Below the pieces are notes generated by a model. The model had not been told where the DNA came from. It saw nothing but the letters and a program-made list of their open reading frames with translations, and ran no database searches. 64,000 nt of DNA, taken from assembly GCA_964017185.1 (NCBI GenBank), contig OZ024870.1:29907621-29971620 (forward strand). The letters are read 5' to 3'. Source of the DNA: Rugalucina vietnamica. Its lineage: Eukaryota > Mollusca > Bivalvia > Lucinida > Lucinidae. This document shows, piece by piece, positions 10,224 to 44,408 of this stretch (positions are counted from its first letter, which is position 1; every line of letters begins with the position of its first letter). The position numbers and the translations under genes were made by a program.

Positions 10224-11202
10224 TGACGATTACTGATAACATTCTATGAAAAAGATTGCAAATCCTATGAAAGTGTGGAAGATTACAGATCATACTTATA
10301 TGGAACTGATAAGCTCTCAAGCCGTAAAAGTGAAGATCCCAGGCACTAGGCTACATGTAGACTGGCTCCCGTCGTCAAAATGGTTGTTTATCAATAAAAC
10401 ATGCATACTCAATACATTGGCTCAAAATCTTCTAATGTCTCAGTTTTGAGGCTGTGAAGAGAGGCAAATCTTTATGCAAGAAATTTTGTGAAGGTTATAG
10501 AACTTGATGAATGTACTATAGTGTTATAAGACAATATTGAACATAGGACTGGAGCCAGTCTAGGCTACATGTGGAAACAACTTGAAAAATCCCAGCCGGA
10601 CTCGAAGGACTCAAAATAGGGAAACAGCATGGCCAGGCATAAATAATGTCAGACTTTTAGATGTCAAAACAGTTTAAAGATGAAGGAAAAAGGGAAAACT
10701 GCCTGCAAGATTATCTGACCTTCACCAAATGCAGAAAGATCAGTGAGCTGTTTTGAAATATGGAGCAAGGTCTTCTTATAAAAAGTGTTTACATTTAGAA
10801 CCTACCAATTAAATTGTGAACAAATCATTACAGATAAGTTCACATATACCCTTGAGAATATATCCTGGAGAGTACATACCCTGGCAAAACCATTCATTCA
10901 GTATTTACGTCAAATCGAGATAGACCAATACAATAATACACTGCGACCTACTCATGCTTAGAGATACCACTGTCAATCAAGCAGTTAGCTCCACCTTCTC
11001 TCAATATATACTACAGCGTGGTGCTGTGTACTTTAATATTGAAAAATCTAGTATATAGAGAAAAACAAAATTCTTACAAATTCTTAGCAAAACAACAAGC
11101 CGATTACAAGACTTTTGTAACTAGAAGAGAATCATTTGAATCAGGACATTTTGTGAAATTTATTTAAACGAGAAAACCAGTTAGACAAACAAACAGAGAA
11201 CA
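10224..11202. other. upstream region of hexokinase exon 1a
   Basis: About 1 kb before the hexokinase ATG. It must include the 5' UTR and promoter of the long-range first exon if that exon is used, but no convincing TATA box or initiator can be assigned by eye. A TATATAGAG lies near 11050. No repeat family was recognised. Confidence 0.3.
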
Positions 11203-34870
<23,668 letters not shown>

Positions 34871-35280
34871 CGATAGTTTCACGATAGACTGTGAAGAAAA
34901 TGAACTCCTGCTTCCGGCCCTGGAAGTCTTGTTTTGGAATCTCAGTCATGATGCATTTACCATCTGAGTGACTCAGATTTCTCTTCATTGTGATCATGGT
35001 TATTGGAGTGCTTATTAAGTACTATAATTATCCAGACTGCTCTCTTGTTGATAGTGTATCATGCAATGTTTTTTTTGCATAAATTCATCTGAACCAGACT
35101 GCAATTTAGTAAACAGTCTTAGTCATGGGATAAATTTTTAGATCATATTTGACATTCCTGATAGAATTCAAGTTACAATTTATCTGTAGATGCACATTTA
35201 ATAAGTTAGACTATTTGATCATTGTGTGAGATGGTGCAATGCTAGAGGTACATTGAAAATGCTTTAAATGTCACAAAAAG

Positions 35281-35361
35281 TGAAATCCATATCCAAATCC
35301 AAAATTTTTGACAGTTTCCGTCAATATATCCAAATACAAAATTTTGACAGTTTCCGTCAAT
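35281..35361. repeat. tandem duplication of ~38 bases
   Basis: ATATCCAAATCCAAAATTTT TGACAGTTTCCGTCAA is repeated as ATATCCAAATACAAAATTTT GACAGTTTCCGTCAA directly after it. Confidence 0.85.
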
Positions 35362-35854
35362 TTTAGTTTGATCTTGTAATACCCAATGCCACACAAAGGG
35401 TGACAATAATCATAACTATTCAAGGAACTGATTGCTCAATGTCTCCCCATGATCCCTGGGCCGCTTAACAGATGCTGACCCCAGGGTTGTGCTTGGCATA
35501 AATGACAGTGCTGGTCAAGGGGACACAACAGTGTTGGTTGAGTCAGTAGTCATGCTGGTCTAAACACTGTTGGCCCAGAGGTTGTGCTTGGCATAAATAA
35601 GAATGGTGAATGCTCTTGTTACAAGTGCTTTTCTGTAGAAGAAAATTAATGTAAAGACCTTTCAGTTCTGTAATACCTAATTGACAACACCACCCTGTCA
35701 GCATAGTTAACAATTTTGTGACCAAAATTACAATATGTATATCACATTTTATAAGTCAACTTTGTAAATGTCTTCCATTTTGAAAACATGTACTTATTTG
35801 AAAAATGTCACCTTTCAAATGTAAAGAAAAGATCTTGGATTGATTGTTGTTATA

Positions 35855-35860
35855 AATAAA
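35855..35860 (+). terminator. candidate hexokinase poly(A) signal AATAAA
   Basis: AATAAA lies in TTATAAATAAAGAG, 985 bases after the stop, followed 25-45 bases later by a GT/T-rich stretch (TTGTACATTTACCTTTGTCT). This is a plausible cleavage context, with no transcript support. Confidence 0.45.
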
Positions 35861-35984
35861 GAGTAGAAAAGTTGTACATTTACCTTTGTCTTAGTTTGAC
35901 ATGAGAAAGAAGTGCATAGTCTGTAAACAGCCCCAGCTTTGTTTTTGCCCATTTAAAAGTTTTCCCCAACGTCTGCATTTAAAT

Positions 35985-36210
35985 GAGCCTTTGCATGAGA
36001 AAACCACCAATTTAGGGTTTTGATCAGGTCTGACACAAACGGGCCTGTACAGTCACAGAAGCAGGCTAGAAGCTTGAAATTTCGGATTTAAGAATAACAG
36101 CAACTGTACTATCCGTGTAGCGAAAACAAAGGTGCTGAACAGCTTCGCAGTTACTGCAGCTGATCTGCGTCTTCACATATGCAGATTAATGGTTTTCTTG
36201 TGCGGTGGCT
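35985..36210 (-). mobile_element. foldback MITE family 1, copy l
   Basis: GAGCCTTTGCATGAGAAAACC start and GTGCGGTGGCT end. The core is eroded (AACAGCTTCGCAGTTACTGC AGCTGATC). Minus orientation. Confidence 0.78.
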
Positions 36211-36391
36211 AAAATGAAAGTTACCATAAGGGTCTTGATGAGGTTCTAGTATATGGCAAACCACAAGCATTCTGGTCAGCCTCCTGATTTAGGCAGTCTT
36301 ATCAGTATCTTTGTTGTTTGCTACCTTAATAGTTTATCAATTACAAACTCTTAATCCATGCTTTAAATGGATAAATTTCATGCTTAGCTGA

Positions 36392-36580
36392 TGGGAGCAA
36401 GGTGGTCTAGTGGTTGAGTGTAGGAATCAAATAGGTCCTGTGTTTGTAACAAACCTCTGCCAGTTGTGTTCTTGAGCAAGGCACATTTACTTCCTATAGT
36501 GTTGGTACTATACCGGAAGTTGACTCTGTCCTGACATGACTGAAAAACTGTTGAGTAGGATGTTAAGCATTAACTTACTT
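36392..36580 (+). mobile_element. tRNA-derived SINE with TTGAGCAAGGCACATTTAC body
   Basis: A box A-like GGTGGTCTAGTGGTTGAGTG is followed by a decayed box B (TGTGTTTGTAACAAACC), then TTCTTGAGCAAGGCACATTT ACTTCC and TGTCCTGACATGACTGAAAA. The body motif also occurs near 940 and the last part near 58683, which suggests a dispersed family. Confidence 0.6.
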
Positions 36581-36668
36581 GCAAAGCTGAGCATGAAAAT
36601 GTGTCCAATGATAGGATTGAATGAGAAGGACAGCTTAAATGAAACAGCTTGTTCCAGGTCTGTACCGA

Positions 36669-36881
36669 CTCTTGTTATCCAGAGACAACCAACATGACCG
36701 AGGACAACAATCACTTGAAATCAATACAAGGCTGTAAGATGCAAATGTCTGTCCAGGAACAACTTCTGATCCAAGGCAAGTTGTTCCCAAACAGGGATTT
36801 GCTCCCTATTGTAGCTTCTTGGTTTTATCCGCCATTGTGGGTTGTTCTCAGTCCCGTTGGTTGTTTCTGGATAATCAGTGT
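36669..36881. mobile_element. foldback MITE family 4, uninterrupted copy
   Basis: Left arm TTATCCAGAGACAACCAACA, right arm GTTGGTTGTTTCTGGATAAT. The inner arms GGAACAACTTCTGATCCAAG / GCAAGTTGTTCCC form a second hairpin. It ends 10 bases before family 1 copy m. Confidence 0.65.
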
Positions 36882-36891
36882 GGTTCCACAT

Positions 36892-37099
36892 GAGCGAGAA
36901 AACCGGTCTTCGCGGTTTCCAACCAGGTCTGACACAAACCGAGCTGTACAAGCACAGAAGCAGGCTGGAAGCTTGAAATTATGGATATAAGTTGAAGAGG
37001 GGTTGTACTATCCGTGTAGCGAAAACAAAGTTACTGCGAAGCTGATCTGCGCCTTTGTTTTCACATAGGCAAAAATCTGGTTTTCTCACAATGCAGCTC
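36892..37099 (-). mobile_element. foldback MITE family 1, copy m (internal deletion)
   Basis: GAGCGAGAAAACCGG start, CACAATGCAGCTC end, ACAT on both flanks. About half of the central palindrome is deleted (AACAAAGTTACTGCGAAGCT), so this copy cannot form the full hairpin. Confidence 0.75.
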
Positions 37100-37678
37100 A
37101 CATGTTTTTAAATATGCATCCTTAAGACTTATTGCAAGAAAATCTGTCTTCAAGATTTCCATCTAGGTTGGACACAAAGCAAGCAGTATGGTCTCAGAAG
37201 ATGGCTTAAGGCTCTGAAATTACGCAATTTGAGAGAAACATTACGAAAACATACCCATGCAATATACAAAAAAAATTCAGCTGTACGAACTGATATTTTT
37301 GCGTGATGTAGGGTTGTTCTATCTGTACAGAAGCTTAAAGCATGGATTGACAACATTGTCTATGTTTTCCCATATGCCAAACAGCAAGTATTCCTATGAC
37401 TGGGTTCAATTTTTGCATTTCAAAAACTTTATGAACACATCTCTTGCAATAGTTACCTCCTGTTAGTTAGAGGGTAAATTAATATAACACTAAAGTTTCC
37501 AACAGATTAGACCAAGTGGTATAGTTCTCTGGACAGGTATATTTGATCAAATTGGTTGTCTGTTAAAAAGATCTATACGTTTGGTTGTACAATTGTCTCG
37601 GGTTCCCTTCAAGATACTTGGCTTCACTGATGTAAGGTGTAATCATTCCTGGCCAAATCAGAATGGGTATCATCTGGC
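37100..37678. other. spacer with possible eroded family 1 fragment
   Basis: Segment 37145-37240 (TCCATCTAGGTTGGACACAA, CTCAGAAGATGGCTTAAGGC) resembles the family 1 asymmetric part. The remainder to 37678 has nothing recognisable. Confidence 0.3.
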
Positions 37679-37939
37679 ACCAGTATAACATGTCCATGAA
37701 ATGTATACCCTGTAACCACTTTTATATATATGGTGAAAACTGGGATTACAGGGGTTTACAAAAATACATTTTTTTATTTTTCATCTTAACATAAAGGCTG
37801 TTCTAATGAATACCCACAATCTTTGTTCTGAGTAAAAATAAGGCGGAAAAAAAATCTTTTTTTTTTTTTTCCTTTCTTTTTTTTTCACATTAAAATTTTC
37901 AATTTTTACCACTTTGGAAAATCTGTATATTACATAAGG
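37679..37939 (+). mobile_element. foldback MITE family 2, diverged copy
   Basis: AACATGTCCATGAAATGTAT ACCCTGTAACC start, AAACTGGGATTACAGGGGTT, ATACCCACAATCTTTGTTCT and a terminal TCTGTATATTACATAAGG. One arm of the inner inverted repeat is reduced. Confidence 0.6.
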
Positions 37940-38047
37940 GTGGGATATCTGTCTACAATGATCCTGTGTCACTTGGTTCATTTTGTTGGAAGCTTTTGGT
38001 AAATATCCGATGTCTCACATCATAAATCATAAAAACTCATTCATAGC

Positions 38048-38307
38048 CATCAGGAAAACATGTCCGTGCAATATATACCCCCTTAAACCACACTTTTATA
38101 TAGAAAAACTGGGGTTTGCAGGGGTATACCTATTTTTCTTATTTTTGCTCTAAAACATAGATTGTGGGTACTCGTTAGATCTAACGTGTACACACAATCT
38201 ATGTTTTGAGCAAAAATAAGAAAAATATCAAATTTTTTCTACTGAAAATTATCATTTTTTACAACTTAAAAAATCTCTGTATATTGCATGGGCATGTTTT
38301 CGTAATG
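38048..38307 (+). mobile_element. foldback MITE family 2, well-preserved copy
   Basis: CATCAGGAAAACATGTCCGT start and ATGTTTTCGTAATG end. Long inner arms: TTTTTCTTATTTTTGCTCTA and CATAGATTGTGGGTACTCGT pair with TGTACACACAATCTATGTTT and GAGCAAAAATAAGAAAAA. Confidence 0.82.
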
Positions 38308-38339
38308 ATTCTCATATTTTAAGCGAGAATAAGTTATTA

Positions 38340-38465
38340 CTTTCATAATAATGTGACCCAAGATGCGAGAAAACCCGTCCTTGGGTTTCTGACTTGGTCC
38401 AAAGCAAAAAGAATTAACAGCTACAGAAGATGGCTAGAGGCATGAAAAATTGGATTTTAGATACT
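38340..38465 (-). mobile_element. family 1 fragment
   Basis: GATGCGAGAAAACCCGTCC, GACTTGGTCCAAAGC, AGCTACAGAAGATGGCTAGA and AAAAATTGGATTT follow the order of the minus-strand family 1 start. The palindrome is absent. Confidence 0.45.
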
Positions 38466-38653
38466 AAGTTTGGAAATGTTTGTGAGAACTAATTTTTCTG
38501 CTAATTTCTGCGAATTTGATACTTCATGAATTCAAGGTTCATGCAAATAAGGTACATAAGGTTTAAAGAATGCATGAGTACCCTCTAGAGAATGCATTTA
38601 TTTGTTGGATAATTTATGCGAAAATGTTATAGAAGTGCAAGCAAGCAATCCTA

Positions 38654-38907
38654 CATTACGAAAACTTACTCATGCAATAAACAGTGATTTTTTTTCAACT
38701 AAGAATTGAAAATTGCATTTGAAAAAATTGATATTTTCAATATTTTTGCTCAAAGCATTGATTGTGGGTACACGTTAGGACCGCCTTGCCGAGGCAAGTA
38801 CCCACTATCTTTGTTTTGAAGCAAAAATAAGAAAAAATTGAATGCCCCTATATACCCCAGTTTTACTATAAAGGGGCTATTTATTTCATGGACATGTTTT
38901 CCTAATG
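38654..38907 (-). mobile_element. foldback MITE family 2, inverted copy
   Basis: CATTACGAAAACTTACTCAT start and GACATGTTTTCCTAATG end. The centre GGACCGCCTTGCCGAGGC and GCATTGATTGTGGGTACACG pair with GTACCCACTATCTTTGTTTT. Confidence 0.78.
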
Positions 38908-39876
38908 TAGATTTAAGATTGCTGGTGCTGTATTGAGAAAGTTTAATGACACTGATCATTTACTCATGTTTTTGTGTATTTATTGTTTAAACAGTGACTA
39001 TTATTACAGTAGAATATTATGCAATGTAGATATGTTTTGTAGCACTGCATTTATGTGACACTTTATCCTGATTTTGGATGTTACATGAATGTAATGTTTC
39101 CATTAGGAATTTTAGTGCAGCTATTTATGTGTGTGTGTGTGTGTTCTCATGAAACTATTACTAAAAATATTGTGAAACTGTTTTGTTTTCATTTTACAAC
39201 TTTGATTCAAGGTAGCTATTTAAAATTTTTAGATATTAAAAAGCTTTTCATGAAATTGATCAATAATTTTCATTATTAAAATACTAATATTGATTGTTAA
39301 ATTTGAAAAATTTAGTAGATAAGAAGATATCCATATTTTCAGATTTTGTGAGTTTGAAATCTCATTAAACAATGGTGATGCATAATCAGCTTTTTTTTTT
39401 TTTTCATTATTTTGTTGTTTGTTAAAACTATGTTATACTCAGTTTTAAACAGCTGTTTGTAACATGATGTGATCCGAAAAGCTTTTTTTTCCCCCACATT
39501 TTACTTAGTAGTTTAGTTGTTGATGTACATTCTTATATCAAACAAGATTTTCTTGTTTATTGTTGTTTTTTCATCATTTGTTATTACATGTATATGTAAA
39601 TAAAACATTTTTTTAAATATTTATTCCGCTGTTGGGTATCAATTTGTGTGGTTGCTAAAATATAAAAAAACAAACATTACAATTCAAAAAATGAAAAATA
39701 AGATTACATTTTTTGATGAAATAAATAGGGAAGAATAGTATTAAAGCACAGAAATACCCCCCAACCAGTAAATAAACCTAGAGCCAGATTGTCAAATAAT
39801 GGCACGTCAGTATTGACATTTCACAAATCCTTTATTCTAGAATTAAATGTTAAATAGTTTCTTCATTCAATCATAT
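38908..39876. other. AT-rich spacer, nothing recognised
   Basis: About 970 bases with T runs and a (GT)n run at 39127-39142. Several AATAAA hexamers occur (for example near 39599), but no coding sequence points to them. Confidence 0.35.
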
Positions 39877-40098
39877 AAGCCTGGCATCCCTTTTGTGGGA
39901 CAAAGGCAAACAGAACAGCCCCATATGTGATGCCGCATTCTGCGGCGTCCCATCTGGGGCTATTCTGTTTGCACAGAGAAATATCATCGAAAAATGAGAT
40001 AAAAGATAAAACAAAACACTCCTAACACCCCTAAAAATGAAAGTGGACTCACCCAATTGATAATGATGGGAGAATCCATTCGTCAAATATGGGTTAAT
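39877..40098 (+). mobile_element. foldback MITE family 3, near-complete copy
   Basis: Starts AAGCCTGGCATCCC TTTTGTGGGAC. Arms GGCAAACAGAACAGCCCC and GGGGCTATTCTGTTTGC flank GATGCCGCATTCTGCGGCGT. The tail has CCCCTAAAAATGAAAGTGGA CTCACCC and ends GTCAAATATGGGTTAAT. Confidence 0.75.
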
Positions 40099-40180
40099 AA
40101 TAATATTGCAATAAAATACACAAGCAACATTTAAAAAGATAATGGCCATATTTCAAATTGATTTCCAACAGTGTATTTCC

Positions 40181-40651
40181 ACACTAGTTAAACAGAGACA
40201 ACGCAACTTAGAACAACATTGAATGCAGTTAAAATCAATAGAACTCTGTAGGATGTAAAGACTTGTCTTGGAACAACTAAGTTGTTTTCAGACAGGTATT
40301 TACTACCTATTCGTTCTGAAAACATGCACATGCAATCAACAGATTTTTTAAGTTGTAAAAAATGAAAATTTTCAGTAGAAAAAAACTTCATATTTTTCTT
40401 ATTTTTGCTCAAAACATAGATTTTGGGTGCACGTTAGAACCGCCTCTGTGTTTTGGACCAAAAATAAAAAAAATAGGTCTACCCCTGCATACCCCAGTTT
40501 TACTATATAAAAGTGGGGTTTATGGGGGTATACATTTCAAGGACATGTTTTCCTGATGTTCAGACAGGTTTTTAATTCCTATTGTTTCTTATTGGTTTAA
40601 TCTGTGTTGGTTGTTCCCAGTTGCATAGGTTGTCTCTGGGTATCAGGTGTG
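40181..40651. mobile_element. foldback MITE family 4, interrupted by a family 2 copy
   Basis: Left arm CTAGTTAAACAGAGACAACG and right arm GTTGGTTGTTCCCAGTTGC, GGTTGTCTCTGGGTATCAGG. A family 2 element (40312-40558) lies between them. CAGACAGGT..TT..A..CTATT occurs on both sides of the insert. Confidence 0.6.
40312..40558 (-). mobile_element. foldback MITE family 2, copy nested in family 4
   Basis: Starts TCGTTCTGAAAACATGCACA TGCAAT and ends GGACATGTTTTCCTGATG, with AGTGGGGTTTATGGGGGTAT near the right end. One inner arm has lost part of its partner. Confidence 0.72.
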
Positions 40652-41247
40652 ATTCCATTGTGTTCAGATTTGGAGTGTTGTTAAACAGAGAATGTGGCTA
40701 ATTTATTATCACAAATGTTGAGAAATTGAATGATTATTGTGGGTTTCTTTCTTTCATTTTAGCCCAAAATATCTTTTGGACATGTTATGATATTATGGTA
40801 TTAATTTCGTAAGTATTGGCGCAATTAAAGGTCCAAGGCAGCCACCATATCTTGTTTTCCAAAATTTTAGTTCCTCTTCGCAATGTTGAGATTAGTTAGA
40901 AATGGAAAACATGAGCAATTTCTAATTAAAAAGTAAGAAACAATACTTAATACTTTAGATAAATATGATGCATATCTGCAAACACCTTATTAACGTAAAA
41001 AATGGAAATCTCACACAAGTTGCTTATTAGAATATCACACAAGTTAGGTGTGCATTACGAAGTGTGCATGTGTACGAATTGTTTCTGTTGTTATGAGATG
41101 AGTGAATGATTGCAATAGAACTGTATTAATACATGTGTATTGTTAATATTTTATACACCAGGCAAGGCCATGTATCTTATCTGCAGAAATTGTAATGCAT
41201 TTATGAGCAGAGGTTTTTTACGCAGCAGTCTTAACCTTTCTTTTAAT
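40652..41247. other. spacer, nothing recognised
   Basis: No repeat, RNA gene or coding block seen. Confidence 0.3.
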
Positions 41248-41526
41248 CATCAGGAAAACATGTCCCTGACAAGTGTACCCCCTTAAACCCCACTTTTGTT
41301 TAGTAAAACTGGGGTACGCAGGGGTACACCTAATTTTCTTATTTTTGCTGCAAAACATAGATTGTGGGTACTCGTTAGAACCGCCTCGCCGAGGCGGTTC
41401 TAATGTGTACCCACAATCTATGTTTTGAGCAAAAATAAGAAAAAGATCAAAATTTTTCCAGTGAAAATCTTCATTTTTACAACCAAAAACTTTTTCAATA
41501 TATTGCATAGGTGTATTTTCGTAATG
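41248..41526 (+). mobile_element. foldback MITE family 2, best hairpin
   Basis: CATCAGGAAAACATGTCCCT start, TATTTTCGTAATG end. The inner arms around AACCGCCTCGCCGAGGCGGTT are nearly perfect over more than 50 bases per side, with ACATAGATTGTGGGTACTCG against GTGTACCCACAATCTATGTT. Confidence 0.85.
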
Positions 41527-41989
41527 AGATTGGTACTTCTGCAGATAGGGTACATTAGGTCCGGTCGATGTAACGTGTGAATCATCCAATAGACTTTTAG
41601 TCAGTTTTTCTTTGTTGAAGCTTGCATACATGTATACTGGTGAATAAAACTGGTAAAATGAAAAACAAAATATTTGTATTTAATTATTTCCTGATAAAAT
41701 ATTGGTCTTATAAACAAAGTGGATACCGGTAATAACTGTGTCATTTTAAGATGCTTAGAGCAGATAGGTGGGACCAAAGTATTCTAATAGAGGAACTGTT
41801 GGAATCAAGGGATTTACCCAGGGAGCTAATTTGACCTACCTTTCACCCCCTCCCCCCTCCCTCACCAGGACAATTTTTCATGGGTGCCAAATCGTTCATT
41901 GGGACCCCAGAAATGCAAAAAAATTTTGTCCATAAAGATAAACTGTTTTGCTCTATGAAAAAATGCATGGTTTCCATGGCAACCGTTAA
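41527..41989. other. spacer with C-rich tract
   Basis: Contains a CCCCCTCCCCCCTCCCTC tract near 41847. No gene or repeat family recognised. Confidence 0.3.
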
Positions 41990-43440
41990 CATGATTCTTG
42001 AACATGGGGGTGTACATATAAAATTGGCAATATCTCCGCTGTTACTTATCCTAGACCACTGAACCTGGTCTCATATAAAAGCTTAGACATTTCCCTTTCA
42101 TCCTATGGTAAGTAATGCTAGTTACTTAATTTGCATATTCATGAATTTTAATGAAACCATTAAACATGACATGAAAATCGTTAAAAGTCCATAAATAAAC
42201 TAATTTCATGCCCAAGCGGTCATTGTGACACTGTTATTGAACCAGTAATATCATATGACAAATTTATTAATGTCATGGGATTAAATAAAAATTATCTCAT
42301 TTGCATATTCATGAATATTAATAAAATGTTGAAAATCGATGAAAAACAGTGGAAAAACTATAGCCATTGCAAGGTTTTAAGATCTATCTTGTATCCCTGA
42401 AACCAATTCTCGTAGCTGCCAGTATGGTCAGAGGGACCACCTTAATGCCATAAAATATTGTGCTCAACAATGAATACATTTGCATGATGTAAAATTACAT
42501 ATTTTCCACCCCCAGTGTGATTCTAAAGAATAGGGTGTGCTCACAAAAATATTCATATACAAAAAATCAAAGAAAAATCTTGGAAAATACAGGGGGTATA
42601 CATGTATGTACAAAATCACTTGTACCAGAGCTGTTAACAAACCCAGTATGTTGAAATAAGTATCAAATGAATCAATGCTATGGCAATGTACTATGACCCT
42701 AATGTTTATATAAGAATGATCTGATTTTCAAATTCATGAATTTTAATGAAAAGTTCATAAATAGGAATGAAAAAGTGGAAAAATTGAGCGGGTAAACCTA
42801 CAAAATGACTTGTATCTCGGCAACCAAAAACCCTAACATGCTGAAAATGGCATCAAATGTTTACTAGGGCAATATTACACCATCCTGTACTGCAATATAT
42901 AAGTCACTTGATATTTTGTTTAATGAATATATGACATATATACAAAACCTTTCAAATTTAGAGGAAAATTACGGAAAAATTAAGGCAGTGTACATAGAAA
43001 ATCACATTAATCTTGGCTCCCAATAGGCCTAGAGAGCTATAATTGGTATCAAATGATTGCTATGACAATATTCTTTATAACCATAATTATAATCATATAA
43101 AAATTATCAGTGACCTTTGTTGTATTGGGCAATGAGATCTTAAAAATGAAGGGGGTATACCAACAAAATGGCTGATATCTCAGCTGCCAATTTCCTTATA
43201 GCGATAACAATGGGATCAATAGAATGGTAGAATGGTGCACTTTTACCATGCAGTCTGATAGCCCAACCATATTTTATCAAATTTTGTGAATGTAACATTA
43301 AAGTTTGGAGCTTTATAATATTAACAGAAAATTGAAGCTTGTGCTCCAACAAAATTGATTGAATCTTGGTAACCAGCAAGCACGCTTTGTATATCTGAAT
43401 GCATGGCAATAAAACCATGTGTCTTAGCTATTTACTGATG
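41990..43440. repeat. degenerate tandem array, ~160-200 bp units
   Basis: A shared block recurs: a GGGGGTATACA/GTACAAAATCACTTGTATC TCGGCAACC segment near 42008, 42600, 42785, 42985, 43148 and 43340, each followed by TGGCATCAAATG...GGCAATAT and ATTTGCATATTCATGAATTT TAATGAAAA-type sequence. Units differ heavily, so the array is old. The CTCAGCTGCCAA / CTCGGCAACCAA phrase is the best anchor. Confidence 0.6.
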
Positions 43441-43448
43441 CCATTTTG

Positions 43449-43928
43449 AGTTTTCTACAGCTGTAGGTTGTCGGGATATAAGCCATTGTATTGTATAGAT
43501 TCTGCCATCATTGGCACACCTCGTTTAACCCACGAGTACGCCACAGTGACAGGATTAATGCCCACCACCAGTACAATGATAACCCTAACATATATTAGAA
43601 TCCTGCCAGTGCGGATTTCCCTCCCTTGTGCCTTAACCTTAACCATGTCACTGTTGTACCATACTACCCAAAGCCCCTTTACCCCAGATGCAACAGTGAC
43701 ACGGGCTGCCTGAGGTGAAGGAAAGCCAGGACATATCCTGGCATACCCGGGATATGCCTGTGAAACCACCCCGTCCCCCTGGCGACAGCCAGACCACATA
43801 CATTTTGACAGGTTAATTCATGTCTATTCTGAAAAACATTTGGCCATAGTGGGGCGCGAACCCGTACGAAAGTGGTATGTAGCAAAGCAGGAAACCTCCT
43901 CGCTCCCTACTGAGCTATAGCGGACGCC
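43449..43928 (-). mobile_element. ~480-bp SINE with tRNA-like head, 8-bp target duplication
   Basis: Read on the minus strand it starts GGGCGTCCGCTATAGCTCAG TAGGGAGCG (box A) and continues to CGGGTTCGCGCCCC (box B), then has a ~390-base body with no A tail. CCATTTTG flanks it on both sides (43441-43448 and 43929-43936). The three frames over 60 codons inside it are not genes. Confidence 0.65.
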
Positions 43929-43936
43929 CCATTTTG

Positions 43937-44030
43937 TTGGTATACCCCCTTCATTTTTCATAGATTTAACACTAATTTATAAAGATCTCATTAATACACA
44001 TACAACAAAAATCACTGATAATTCATATCG
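43937..44030. repeat. inverted partner of 43085-43167
   Basis: Its reverse complement carries AATTATCAGTGATTTTTGTT GTATG, ATGAGATCT and AATGAAGGGGGTATACCAAC AAAATGG, matching 43100-43167. The array therefore ends in an inverted arm, separated by the SINE. Confidence 0.65.
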
Positions 44031-44408
44031 TCAAGACTGTGGTAACTGAATATTTTATCAAAAATACTTTTTTTTTGCAAAAAATAAATGCATTTATGAT
44101 AATGCATGTTCTGACTTTCTTTCCTCAATTCTAAATATTTATAAAGATATTTTAATATTTGCAAAGTGCGGTATCTCAATTTTGAATGCAAGACTGTTGT
44201 ATCTTGACATACCACAGTATTGCAATTTAAACAGTTTTAAAATGTCCACAAGACTGAATGCAATCTTATGAATGATACAACAGTCTTGCATTCAAGTTTA
44301 TAGTTGATTCAGGTTGAAAACTGAACGCAAGACTGCGGTATCTTAAGATACAACAGTCTTGCATAACAGTTCCATAAGAAAAAAAAAAAAAAAAAAAAAA
44401 AAAAAACT
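44031..44408. repeat. repeated GCAAGACTG..GTATCTT hairpins and poly(A)
   Basis: TGCAAGACTGTTGTATCTT-like words occur several times in both orientations. The tightest hairpin is GCAAGACTGCGGTATCTTAA GATACAACAGTCTTGC at 44329-44364. A run of more than 20 A residues starts near 44380. Confidence 0.6.

Larger units (their letters stand above)
34871..35860 (+). other. probable hexokinase 3' UTR
   Basis: Non-coding sequence from the stop to the first good AATAAA. It contains a 37-base tandem duplication (see 35281) and a diverged duplication of GTTGTGCTTGGCATAAAT (35483 and 35582). The extent is inferred from the poly(A) signal only. Confidence 0.4.

Noticed and set aside
41218-41631. 137-codon minus-strand ORF
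   Set aside because: It is read across a family 2 foldback element; similar shadow frames occur in other copies.
43455-43885. three overlapping ORFs of 68-114 codons
   Set aside because: They lie wholly within the minus-strand SINE and have no domain.
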